A stretch of DNA of 64,000 nucleotides from Nitratireductor sp. (GTDB lineage Bacteria > Pseudomonadota > Alphaproteobacteria > Rhizobiales > Rhizobiaceae), in assembly GCA_020637805.1 (NCBI GenBank), contig JACKJU010000009.1, positions 62,001-126,000 on the forward strand. The letters are read 5' to 3'. The position numbers were made by a program, and so were the translations under genes. Positions 8,869 through 16,659 of this stretch are shown here, in pieces. Under the pieces are notes generated by a model. That model did no database searches. It was given only the letters and a program-made list of their open reading frames with translations, and was not told the origin of the DNA. How positions within the stretch are numbered: the first letter of the stretch is position 1; each line of letters begins with the position of its first letter.

Positions 8869-10131
8869 ATGAACCGACCGGAGCAGGTTTCAAGCGGCAG
8901 GAGCGAGTATCTTTCCGGACCGATGCCACGCAAGCAGACCGTTGCCGTCCCGGTGGGCGGTGTTATCTGCGGCGGCGGAGCCCCGGTCGTGGTGCAATCC
9001 ATGACCAATACCGACACCGCAGACATTGCTTCGACGGTCAAGCAGGTTGCCGCGCTTGCGCGCGCGGGATCGGAGATTGTCCGCATCACAGTTGATCGAA
9101 ACGAATCTGCTGCCGCCGTGCCGCATATTCGCGAGAAACTGGAAGCCATGAACGTCGATGTGCCGCTGGTTGGCGATTTTCACTATATCGGGCACAAGCT
9201 CCTTGCCGACCATCCTGCCTGTGCCGAAGCACTGGCCAAGTACCGGATCAATCCCGGCAATGTGGGCTTCGGGGAGAAGAAGGACCGACAGTTCGCGGAT
9301 ATCGTCGAGATGGCCATCCGTCACGACAAACCGGTGAGGATCGGGGTCAACTGGGGATCGCTCGATCAGGCCCTGCTGACGCGCCTCATGGACGAGAACA
9401 AGGAAAACGGGTCTCCGCTTTCTGCCCGCGAGGTGATGCGCGATGCGATCGTCCGTTCGGCACTTCTGTCCGCTGAAGAGGCGGAGCGCCTGGGTCTTGG
9501 CCGCGACAAGATCATCCTGTCGGCCAAGGTGAGCCAGGTTCAGGACCTTATCGCTGTCTACACCGATCTGGCCCGCAGGTCGGACCATTGCCTGCACCTG
9601 GGTCTGACGGAGGCAGGCATGGGATCGAAGGGTATCGTTGCCTCTTCGGCTGCGATGGGAATCCTGCTGCAGCAGGGGATCGGTGACACGATCCGCATTT
9701 CCCTGACACCGGAACCGGGCGGCGACCGCACGCGCGAGGTGCAGGTGGCCCAGGAATTGTTGCAGACAATGGGTTTCCGCTCATTCGTGCCGGTTGTCGC
9801 CGCGTGTCCCGGTTGCGGGCGCACAACGTCAACGGTCTTCCAGGAACTGGCGCAGAGGATTCAGGAGGATATCCGCAGCAACATGCCGGAATGGCGGGAA
9901 AAATATCCGGGTGTCGAGGAACTCAGCGTCGCGGTGATGGGCTGCATCGTCAACGGGCCGGGCGAATCGAAGCATGCGAATATCGGTATCTCGCTGCCTG
10001 GAACCGGCGAAACCCCGGCAGCGCCGGTGTTCATCGACGGCAAGAAGGCAGCCACGCTCAGAGGCGCGAATATCGCCCAGGAATTTCAGGGCATGGTTCA
10101 GGCCTACATCGAGGAACGCTACGGCAAGTAG
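8869..10131 (+). CDS. ispG: 4-hydroxy-3-methylbut-2-enyl-diphosphate synthase
   Basis: 420 residues. The iron-sulfur cluster ligands are in ACPGCGRT and VMGCIVNGPGE, and the N-terminal TIM-barrel starts with VVVQSMTNTDTADI. IspG reductively opens methylerythritol cyclodiphosphate in the MEP isoprenoid pathway, using a [4Fe-4S] cluster and ferredoxin or flavodoxin electrons. In-frame GTG (8830) and ATG (8842) codons lie upstream, but the ATG at 8869 is preceded by AGGACGGAG at good spacing and gives the family's usual N-terminus. The MEP pathway links it to the prenyl synthase at 42084. Confidence 0.95.
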   Translation: MNRPEQVSSGRSEYLSGPMPRKQTVAVPVGGVICGGGAPVVVQSMTNTDTADIASTVKQVAALARAGSEIVRITVDRNESAAAVPHIREKLEAMNVDVPLVGDFHYIGHKLLADHPACAEALAKYRINPGNVGFGEKKDRQFADIVEMAIRHDKPVRIGVNWGSLDQALLTRLMDENKENGSPLSAREVMRDAIVRSALLSAEEAERLGLGRDKIILSAKVSQVQDLIAVYTDLARRSDHCLHLGLTEAGMGSKGIVASSAAMGILLQQGIGDTIRISLTPEPGGDRTREVQVAQELLQTMGFRSFVPVVAACPGCGRTTSTVFQELAQRIQEDIRSNMPEWREKYPGVEELSVAVMGCIVNGPGESKHANIGISLPGTGETPAAPVFIDGKKAATLRGANIAQEFQGMVQAYIEERYGK

Positions 10132-10161
10132 CGCCGCTACGGAGCACTTCGCGGCCTGCGA

Positions 10162-11406
10162 TCACGCTTCGACGGTGCGCCTTCGTCCGGTCTGCCTGCT
10201 CGCCCTGCCCATGGCGGGCACCGCGAAGAGAAGGCTGGCTATCAGTATTCCCATCGTCATGAAAATCCAGGACATGCCTGCGTGCTCGCCGATCCAGCCA
10301 AGCGTCGCGGGCGCGGCCAGCACGCCTGAATAACCGCACATGGTCGCGGTTGCTATTCCCGCGCCCGCGGGAACGCCCTTGATGTTGGAGGCGGTCGAAA
10401 AGGCGATGGGAACGAGGTTGGCGTTGCCGAAACCTGCCAGCAGGAATCCTGCCATTGCAATGACAGGTGTTGGCGAGAGGCTGGCGGTTATCATTCCGAA
10501 TGCCGATATCAGGATCGATGCAATCATCAGCCGCCGGTCACCAAAGGTTTCGCGCATCCAGTCGCCCGCAAACCTGGCGATCACCATGGAGAGCGAGAAC
10601 GCGCCGAAGGCCAGACCTGAAATCGCGACATCGGCCGAAAGTGTCTTTCGCAAGTAGTGTGCGCTCCAGTCGAGAACGGAACCCTCGCTGACAAACGCGG
10701 CGAAGGCCACGAAACCGGTGAGCCAGACGATGGGGTTGCGCGGGAACCAGACGTGTTCGGCGCTGATCGAGGCGGAGGTGCTTTCCGTTATCTTGCGGCG
10801 CGGCAGTGACAGGATTGCAACCGAACACACGGCAAGAACGATGCCTGCCGTCCCCGTTGCGCCCGTGGCCGCACCGAGCTTCGCGACAACGAAACCGCCC
10901 GCGGCAGCGCCGGCCATCGCGCCCAGGCTCCAGAAGGCGTGAAACCCGGACATCATGGAACGTGTCGAAGCATTCTCGGCGTCTGCCGCCTCGGCATTCA
11001 TGGCGACGTCCATCAGCGCAAGTCCGGCGATGAAGACAACCACGGCTGCGGCAGCGGGAAGGGTGGAGGCAACCATTGGCATCATGGGCAGGGCTGCCGC
11101 GATGATGATCGCCGAGACGAGTATGACGGGGCGCGCGCCGAACATGCTGATGAGCTTGCCGCTCAGGAGCAGGTTCCCCACTGCGGATATGCCGCCCACG
11201 AGAAGGATTATTCCCATTTCGGATTCGCTGATCGCGAGGTTTGCCATCAAGACCGGCACCATCACGGCCCAGAGCCCCGCTGCCATGCCGTTTGCCAGAA
11301 AGATTGCGGAAATGGCAGCGCGGAGGCGTCCGGCGTTCACAGGAATGGTCTGTGAAGCTGACGGCGTATTGCCATGAACGCCTTGAGGATCACGTAAGTC
11401 TGTCAT
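10162..11406 (-). CDS. MFS transporter
   Basis: 414 residues from the ATG at 11406. The frame extends to 11463 but the extra 19 residues (Cys-rich, non-hydrophobic) look spurious. Twelve hydrophobic segments are arranged in two halves, with SLPRRKI in the central cytoplasmic loop. The opening AISAIFLANGMAAGLWAV and later FLLAGFGNANLVPIAFS resemble the YbjJ/fucose-permease-like group of the major facilitator superfamily. The substrate is unknown. It is convergent with ispG and divergent from the lytic transglycosylase. Confidence 0.85.
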   Translation of the reverse strand: MTDLRDPQGVHGNTPSASQTIPVNAGRLRAAISAIFLANGMAAGLWAVMVPVLMANLAISESEMGIILLVGGISAVGNLLLSGKLISMFGARPVILVSAIIIAAALPMMPMVASTLPAAAAVVVFIAGLALMDVAMNAEAADAENASTRSMMSGFHAFWSLGAMAGAAAGGFVVAKLGAATGATGTAGIVLAVCSVAILSLPRRKITESTSASISAEHVWFPRNPIVWLTGFVAFAAFVSEGSVLDWSAHYLRKTLSADVAISGLAFGAFSLSMVIARFAGDWMRETFGDRRLMIASILISAFGMITASLSPTPVIAMAGFLLAGFGNANLVPIAFSTASNIKGVPAGAGIATATMCGYSGVLAAPATLGWIGEHAGMSWIFMTMGILIASLLFAVPAMGRASRQTGRRRTVEA

Positions 11407-11499
11407 GGGAGCACCACACCGCAAACAACAAAACCGCAAGCAGCCGAATCCGGGACCGGGCACTTGCGGAGTGATGCGGTTAGTCTAGAAGAATCCGGT

Positions 11500-12438
11500 A
11501 TGAAACGGAAGGGCTTCACGACACGGGCACAGCCGGCGGAATTCGTCAGCAAGGCACTAGCATCCATGCTGCTTTCCTTCGCACTGCTGATTCTGCCCCC
11601 CGGTGACCTTTATCCGGGTTCTCTGCGTGCCGTGGCTCAGAAAGTTCCGGCGGACGGGGAAACCAGAAAGAAGGATGCGCAGCCCAGTGTTGCCGAGGTG
11701 TGCAGAAAGCTCGAGTCCGAGGCGGCGCTCAACGGCATTCCGCCCGGCTTTTTCGCCAGGCTCATCTGGAAGGAAAGTCGCTTCGACCACAGAGCGCTCA
11801 GTCCTGCGGGTGCGCAGGGAATTGCCCAGTTCATGCCCGGTACTGCCAAACTGCGAGGGCTGACCGACCCGTGGAACTGGGAACTGGCACTGGAAGCTTC
11901 CGCGCGCTATCTGGCCGAACTCGGCAAGACCTACGGCAATCTGGGACTTGCCGCCGCCGCGTACAATGCAGGCGAGGCAAGAGTGGATTCCTGGCTCATT
12001 GGGCGGCGTTACCTGCCCATGGAAACCGAGGACTACGTTGCCGACATAGCGGGTCAGCCCGCCGAGAACTTCGCCGACCGTGACAGGCAGGCCGGGTTGC
12101 GTGAGCTGGAAGCCGGGGTGCCGTTCCACGATGCCTGCCTGAAACTGCCGGTCATGAAAACGCGAACCACCGCCATGGCTTCCATTCCGCGCAAACCCTG
12201 GGGCGTCCAGATTGCAGGAAACTTCCGCCAATCGGTCGCAGTTGCAAGCGCGCGGCGCCTCGAACGGCAGATTCCCGTGTTGAAAAACTACAAGACGCAT
12301 GTCCAGCAGATACGCTCGCCAAGGGGCAGGCGGTCGTTTCACGCGGTCCGCATTGGTGCCGACAGCAGGCGCGAAGCAAATGCGATTTGCAGCAAAATTC
12401 GCTCTGCAGGCGGCGCTTGCATGGTCGCAAAAAACTGA
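11500..12438 (+). CDS. Lytic transglycosylase with SPOR-like C-terminus
   Basis: 312 residues from the ATG at 11500 (a TTG at 11464 would extend it by 12). A hydrophobic stretch ALASMLLSFALLILPPG marks an export signal. The SLT domain spans roughly residues 75-165: the catalytic Glu is in WKESRFD, followed by SPAGAQGIAQFMP and AAAYNAGEARV. The last 75 residues (WGVQIAGNF ... ADSRREANAICSKIR) look like a SPOR-type peptidoglycan-binding repeat. It cleaves murein glycans to anhydromuropeptides in the periplasm. It diverges from the MFS gene and precedes phaR. Confidence 0.85.
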   Translation: MKRKGFTTRAQPAEFVSKALASMLLSFALLILPPGDLYPGSLRAVAQKVPADGETRKKDAQPSVAEVCRKLESEAALNGIPPGFFARLIWKESRFDHRALSPAGAQGIAQFMPGTAKLRGLTDPWNWELALEASARYLAELGKTYGNLGLAAAAYNAGEARVDSWLIGRRYLPMETEDYVADIAGQPAENFADRDRQAGLRELEAGVPFHDACLKLPVMKTRTTAMASIPRKPWGVQIAGNFRQSVAVASARRLERQIPVLKNYKTHVQQIRSPRGRRSFHAVRIGADSRREANAICSKIRSAGGACMVAKN

Positions 12439-12498
12439 AAATCGCGAAAATCGACGCCTTCTTGGGTATTTCGGATCGAGTTGCGGCAAATCTATCTA

Positions 12499-12513
12499 TT
12501 GTGCAAAGCACAA
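12499..12513. promoter_or_regulatory. Perfect 15-bp palindrome, candidate PhaR operator
   Basis: TTGTGCAAAGCACAA is a perfect inverted repeat (TTGTGC / AAA / GCACAA), 82 bases before the phaR start codon. Its core, TGC-N3-GCA, fits the TGC-rich inverted sites reported for PhaR repressors of other alphaproteobacteria. Autorepression of phaR is known in such systems, so this is a plausible self-regulatory operator. A further TTTTGCAC half-site lies at about 12529-12536. Function is inferred. Confidence 0.6.
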
Positions 12514-12594
12514 GAATGGTCTTACTATTTTGCACGGGAGGGTGAAATCGGCAGATCGTGCCGGACCTTTCGAGTAACGGGTAGAGGAGCTATC

Positions 12595-13179
12595 ATGGCA
12601 GCAAGCAGCGAACCCATCGTCATCAAGAAGTACGCCAACCGACGCCTCTACAACACCGGCTCCAGCACCTATGTGACGCTTGAAGACCTCGCGACGATGG
12701 TGAAGGAAGGTACCAACTTCGTTGTTCAGGATGCCAAGACCGGGGAAGACATCACCCGTCCGGTGCTGGCCCAGATCATATTTGAGCAGGAAGGCAAGGA
12801 AGGGCAGAACCTTCTGCCGGTGAATTTCCTGCGCCAGCTGATCTCGTTCTACGGCGATTCCATGCAGGCAATGGTACCGAGTTATCTCGAACATGCCATG
12901 ACATCCTTCTCGAGGAACCAGGACGAGTTTCGCGAGCAGATGGAACAGATGTTCGGCAAGCAATCCGTTCAGGGCCTCGACCAGATGGAAGCCATTGCCA
13001 GGCAGAACATGGAAATGTTCCAGAAGACCATGAGCATGTTCATGCCGTTTGCCAACAGTCAGACGGAACAGCGCGCTTCCGCCCAGGCCGAGGCAGGCAA
13101 GGCTTCGTCGGGAGATGACCTGCAAGACCTCAAGGCACAGCTTTCGGCCCTGCAGCGCAAGCTCGATACAATGGGCTGA
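12595..13179 (+). CDS. phaR: Polyhydroxyalkanoate synthesis repressor PhaR
   Basis: 194 residues from the ATG at 12595, preceded by AGAGGAG. The N-terminus IVIKKYANRRLYNTGSS is the diagnostic PHB/PHA DNA-binding domain, followed by the accumulation-regulatory domain (about residues 60-150) and a Ser/Ala/Gln-rich C-terminal helix. PhaR binds nascent PHB granules and, when free, represses phasin genes and its own gene. The frame opens at 12481, but the additional 38 residues are unrelated to the family and contain the operator palindrome. It sits about 5 kb from phaAB. Confidence 0.93.
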   Translation: MAASSEPIVIKKYANRRLYNTGSSTYVTLEDLATMVKEGTNFVVQDAKTGEDITRPVLAQIIFEQEGKEGQNLLPVNFLRQLISFYGDSMQAMVPSYLEHAMTSFSRNQDEFREQMEQMFGKQSVQGLDQMEAIARQNMEMFQKTMSMFMPFANSQTEQRASAQAEAGKASSGDDLQDLKAQLSALQRKLDTMG

Positions 13180-13212
13180 CCCCTAAACGAACGCGAATAT
13201 TGATTCTTGCGT

Positions 13213-13228
13213 GCGTCAGAACAGACGC
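13213..13228. terminator. Hairpin between convergent phaR and EAL gene
   Basis: GCGTC and GACGC form a 5-bp stem around AGAACA, flanked by TTGCGT/ACGCAA that could pair alternatively. It lies between the phaR stop (13179) and the stop of the minus-strand EAL gene (13237). There is no U tract, so it is a weak terminator candidate. Confidence 0.35.
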
Positions 13229-13236
13229 AATCCCCG

Positions 13237-15084
13237 TCAGGCGTTCCGGCCAGCCGGGACGACTGTTGCGGAGGCCGGGTCATTGTCCGCAACGGGCCAT
13301 GGCAATTCGGCAACTGCTCGGCCAAACTTGTGACCCTGCTGGTAGTCCACCTCCCATTGGTCGAGAAGTGCCGAGGAATCGTCGTCCTCGACCCATTCGA
13401 CCACGGTTTCGATATCGAAGACATGGGCCAGGCTGAGCAACGCCTTGACGAATGCCTGGTTGGCCGGGTCGCTGGCAAGTGACATTCCGAAACTGCCATC
13501 GATCTTGACCATGTCGACGGGCAGGTCACGCAGGTTGGAAAAAGAGGTGAAGCCTGCTCCGAAATCGTCGATCGCGACGCGGCAGCCCAGGGCCTTGACG
13601 GTTTCGACGAAGCGCCGGGTTTCCTCTATTCCGATTGCAGCGGCAGATTCGGTTATCTCGACTATCAGGCGCTTCGCGATGTCCGGGTTTACCGAAATGG
13701 CGTTTGCCAGATTGGACAACCATTCTGGATCCAGCAGTGTTTCATGCGAGACATTGAACGAGATCACTGCATCCGGACATTGCAGAAGGGTCCTTGTGAC
13801 GAGTTGAAGCGCGGTCTTGTCAACGAGCCTGACAAGCCCGAGTTCCTCGACCATGCCTATGAAATGTCCCGCCTGGATGATTTCGCCGCTGGTGTTCTCC
13901 ATGCGGATAAGTGCCTCGTGAAAGGCGACCTTGCCATCGCGCCCCACGACCGGCTGGTAGGCCAGTTGAAGCCGATCGCCACGAATCGCCTCGACGACTT
14001 CAGTTGAGAATGCGGCGCGCTTGCGGGAATCCTCTCGCGCCTCACTGGCGGGAGCATATACGCCGACATGCGCCGGCCTTTCGTTCTTGGCCTGCTTGAG
14101 AGCCTGGAACGCCGCATGGATTGCCTTTGACGGGGTGGCCGCGTGCTGTGGCAGGAAGCATGCCCCGGTCACGGCGGAAGCCGCGATGTATCCTGCGCTT
14201 GTTTCGACGAGGTCGCCCGAAACCGCCTTCAGGAGGCGCTTGGCGGCGTCGTAGATTTCGGCAGGCGGGCAATTGTTCAAGATCACTCCGAACTTGGCGC
14301 CGGAGAAACGGGCTATCACGTCGTCGCCGCGCAATCTTGCCTTGATCAACTCACCGCATTTGCGCAGGACCTCGTCTCCGCAGGCGAAGCCGTAGACATC
14401 GTTGATCAGATCGAAGCGCTCAAGCGCAACGATCATGAAGACCGATGCGGTGCCCTCGATCGCATTTGACTGGATGGTGTTCTGAAGGCAGTGCTCGAGG
14501 GAGCGGCGGTTGAACAGGCCCGTAAGGTCGTCATAGTCCGACTGGCGGCGCAGCTCGTCCTCGATCTGCCTGCGTTCGTTGATGACCCTGACACTTCCCT
14601 CGGCGCGTACAGGCCGGCCATTTTCTCCCGGTATCCAGACGCCCGTGTCCTCGATCCAGAGCTTGCGCCGGTCTCCGTCGCCGCGGGAGGAGATGAGCGA
14701 ATAGACGCACTGGTAGGGTACAGGCTTGCCCTGGGGTACGTTGCGATCTGCCGACAGGATAACGCCGTAGCGCGATTGGCTGCTCTCGGATCCGGTCAGG
14801 GTTTCGAACCCGCGTCCGGTGAGATGCCTGGTTTCGCCTTCCTCCAGACCGGCAAGCGCAGTGAAACCGTCCGTCCATTCAATGCGGTCAGTCGAAATAT
14901 CCCAGACGTAGAAGGATTGGCCCGTGGCACGGATGATTTCCCTGGCAGCTCCGGCCAGGCGCAGCAGGTTTCCCGAAACAGGGTCCGGGCCGGAAGCCGC
15001 AATGCGCACCTTCGTCCGGTCCTTCAAAGTGCCGTTTCCAGAACGGGTAGTTGTGACGCGCAGCTTATCCAAGGCAATCCCCAT
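13237..15084 (-). CDS. PAS-GGDEF-EAL protein with degenerate GGDEF
   Basis: 615 residues. An N-terminal PAS-like sensor (about 35-150) is followed by a GGDEF-like domain (about 175-330) and an EAL domain (about 355-590). The cyclase motif reads RFSGAKFGV, so the GGDEF signature is lost and cyclase activity is unlikely. The EAL domain keeps FHEALIRM, EITESA, DDFGAGFTSF, VKIDGSF and VVEWVE, so it is probably an active c-di-GMP phosphodiesterase. The GGDEF-like part may bind GTP or serve as a regulatory domain. No membrane segment is seen, so it is cytoplasmic. It is convergent with phaR. Confidence 0.85.
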   Translation of the reverse strand: MGIALDKLRVTTTRSGNGTLKDRTKVRIAASGPDPVSGNLLRLAGAAREIIRATGQSFYVWDISTDRIEWTDGFTALAGLEEGETRHLTGRGFETLTGSESSQSRYGVILSADRNVPQGKPVPYQCVYSLISSRGDGDRRKLWIEDTGVWIPGENGRPVRAEGSVRVINERRQIEDELRRQSDYDDLTGLFNRRSLEHCLQNTIQSNAIEGTASVFMIVALERFDLINDVYGFACGDEVLRKCGELIKARLRGDDVIARFSGAKFGVILNNCPPAEIYDAAKRLLKAVSGDLVETSAGYIAASAVTGACFLPQHAATPSKAIHAAFQALKQAKNERPAHVGVYAPASEAREDSRKRAAFSTEVVEAIRGDRLQLAYQPVVGRDGKVAFHEALIRMENTSGEIIQAGHFIGMVEELGLVRLVDKTALQLVTRTLLQCPDAVISFNVSHETLLDPEWLSNLANAISVNPDIAKRLIVEITESAAAIGIEETRRFVETVKALGCRVAIDDFGAGFTSFSNLRDLPVDMVKIDGSFGMSLASDPANQAFVKALLSLAHVFDIETVVEWVEDDDSSALLDQWEVDYQQGHKFGRAVAELPWPVADNDPASATVVPAGRNA

Positions 15085-15173
15085 GAAATGAGGAGTGAGC
15101 CTAGCAGCATATGCTTAACAGAGTGAAAATGGCATGGGCCGGCGGGGTGCGGCTGCGGGTTTATCCGGGCCGG

Positions 15174-15611
15174 TCAATAGCCGCCGTGCGGCCCGCCCAC
15201 CGAGACATCGCGCGTCGCCGAGCGGATCGAAACCGAGAACCCGGCAATGACATCTACGAAGGTGATAACCATCAAGATGAAGAAGACGGAGTGCGCGGCG
15301 CTTTTGACCAGCAGGAACTCCACCAGGAAGGCGATGAACACGAAGGTCGAAAGCAGGTGATCGATGATCGAGGAGGCGCCGATGCGGGTCGACTTCATGA
15401 TCTCGAAGAACAGAAGGATCAGGGCGAAGGTGATCATCAGATCGCCGAGTGACATCTTCCATCCATCGGCGCTGGAAATCATCGGAATGGTGAGCACGGG
15501 TTCTGCCCATTGGTCGATACCGCCGCTGACGGGATCCGTGCCGAAAAAGCCCACCACAACGATGTTGTAGAGGATCAGGGGAACGATCATCAGGGGAACA
15601 TTTGTCAGCAT
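15174..15611 (-). CDS. Small integral membrane protein of unknown function
   Basis: 145 residues from the ATG at 15611, which has AAGGAAG upstream at good spacing (the frame continues to 15653 without support). About four hydrophobic segments: VPLMIVPLILYNIVVVGFF, MITFALILLFFEIM, LLSTFVFIAFLVEFLLV and VFFILMVITFVDVIAGFSV. The C-terminus ends in a Gly/His-rich tail (VSVGGPHGGY). Similar proteins occur widely in Rhizobiales without a function. It stands alone between the EAL gene and a Crp-type regulator. Confidence 0.7.
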   Translation of the reverse strand: MLTNVPLMIVPLILYNIVVVGFFGTDPVSGGIDQWAEPVLTIPMISSADGWKMSLGDLMITFALILLFFEIMKSTRIGASSIIDHLLSTFVFIAFLVEFLLVKSAAHSVFFILMVITFVDVIAGFSVSIRSATRDVSVGGPHGGY

Positions 15612-15735
15612 CGATAACTTCCTTGCCTTGCCGGTGACTATTGGAACAGGCACTGCCGTTTCATCACTTCAGCATGGGTGTGGCAAGCAGTTTGTAATGG
15701 TTTTGTGGTCGCATGACGGCGGGCTGGCGGGGACG

Positions 15736-16419
15736 TCAGCCTTCCCACCCTTCCGAAACGCGGCGTTGCAGTTCGCCGACACCTGCTATCACGATACCGC
15801 CCCTGGCAACCTCGATCAGGCCTTCGCGCTTGAGCGCATTCAACTCGCGCGAAACGACCTCGCGGCGCGAGCCAATGCGCTCGGCGATCTCGCGCTGGGT
15901 CGGAGGAGGAGAGATGATGCGCTGGTTCTCGTGACCGGAACGGGGCCGCGAAAGACGAATCAGCTCGTTGTATAGGCGATGCTTCGCGCTAAGGAACGAA
16001 TGTTCAGCGAGCCTGAGATTGAGCTGCCTGACCAGGAACGAGAACTGGCGCATTACCTTGATCGCGACACCGGGATGCTCGCCAAGTATCTGAAGGAAAG
16101 TGGCGGAGGGCATGGTGCAAAGCCGTGAACGGACCAGTGTAGTCACATTGGCCGAACGCGGTGCATTATCGATTGCAGCGAATTCGCCGAAATAGGAACC
16201 GGCACCCATCTCGCCCAGGATGACTTCCTTTCCGGTCGCCATGCGGCTGATGATACGGACATGGCCGGAGAGCACGAAGCGAACATCCGTCGTTTCGTCT
16301 TCGATATCGATCACCAACTCGTTCTCGTTGAACTCGCGCCAGGTGCAGGCTGCAGCATACCGGCGCGACGCATCCGCCGGCAGGTCCTGAAACAGGGCAA
16401 TTTCGGAAAGATCTTCCAT
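15736..16419 (-). CDS. Crp/Fnr family transcriptional regulator
   Basis: 227 residues from ATG 16419. The frame continues to a TTG at 16491 but the extra part is basic and atypical. An N-terminal cyclic-nucleotide-like domain (GHVRIISRMATGKEVILGEM, AGSYFGEFAAIDNAPRSANV) is followed by a C-terminal winged helix with PTQREIAERIGSRREVVSRE as recognition region. The FGE..A.....RS pattern resembles cAMP-binding members. There is no N-terminal cysteine cluster, so it is not an FNR-type oxygen sensor. It diverges from a GGDEF/EAL gene across 240 bases, so it could control that gene. Its ligand is unknown. Confidence 0.88.
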   Translation of the reverse strand: MEDLSEIALFQDLPADASRRYAAACTWREFNENELVIDIEDETTDVRFVLSGHVRIISRMATGKEVILGEMGAGSYFGEFAAIDNAPRSANVTTLVRSRLCTMPSATFLQILGEHPGVAIKVMRQFSFLVRQLNLRLAEHSFLSAKHRLYNELIRLSRPRSGHENQRIISPPPTQREIAERIGSRREVVSRELNALKREGLIEVARGGIVIAGVGELQRRVSEGWEG

Positions 16420-16659
16420 CGCAGATCGGCTCGATTTTCTTGGCTTCGGTTTCCCCACCGGAATTGTTACCCGAAAGGAAGACCGTGGCAAGGGATAAGC
16501 GGGTTCGCGACGGCCCGCGGTTAGGGAATGATGTAGCCAAAGGCCCTTGCAGCCTGTCTTCTGTTAAGGTGTTGCTAACCAATACTCGGCTACTTTTCCC
16601 GCGGGGCAAACTCCTGTGCGGCTCTTTATCCACCGTCGCCCAGGGCAAAAGGCTTTGTG

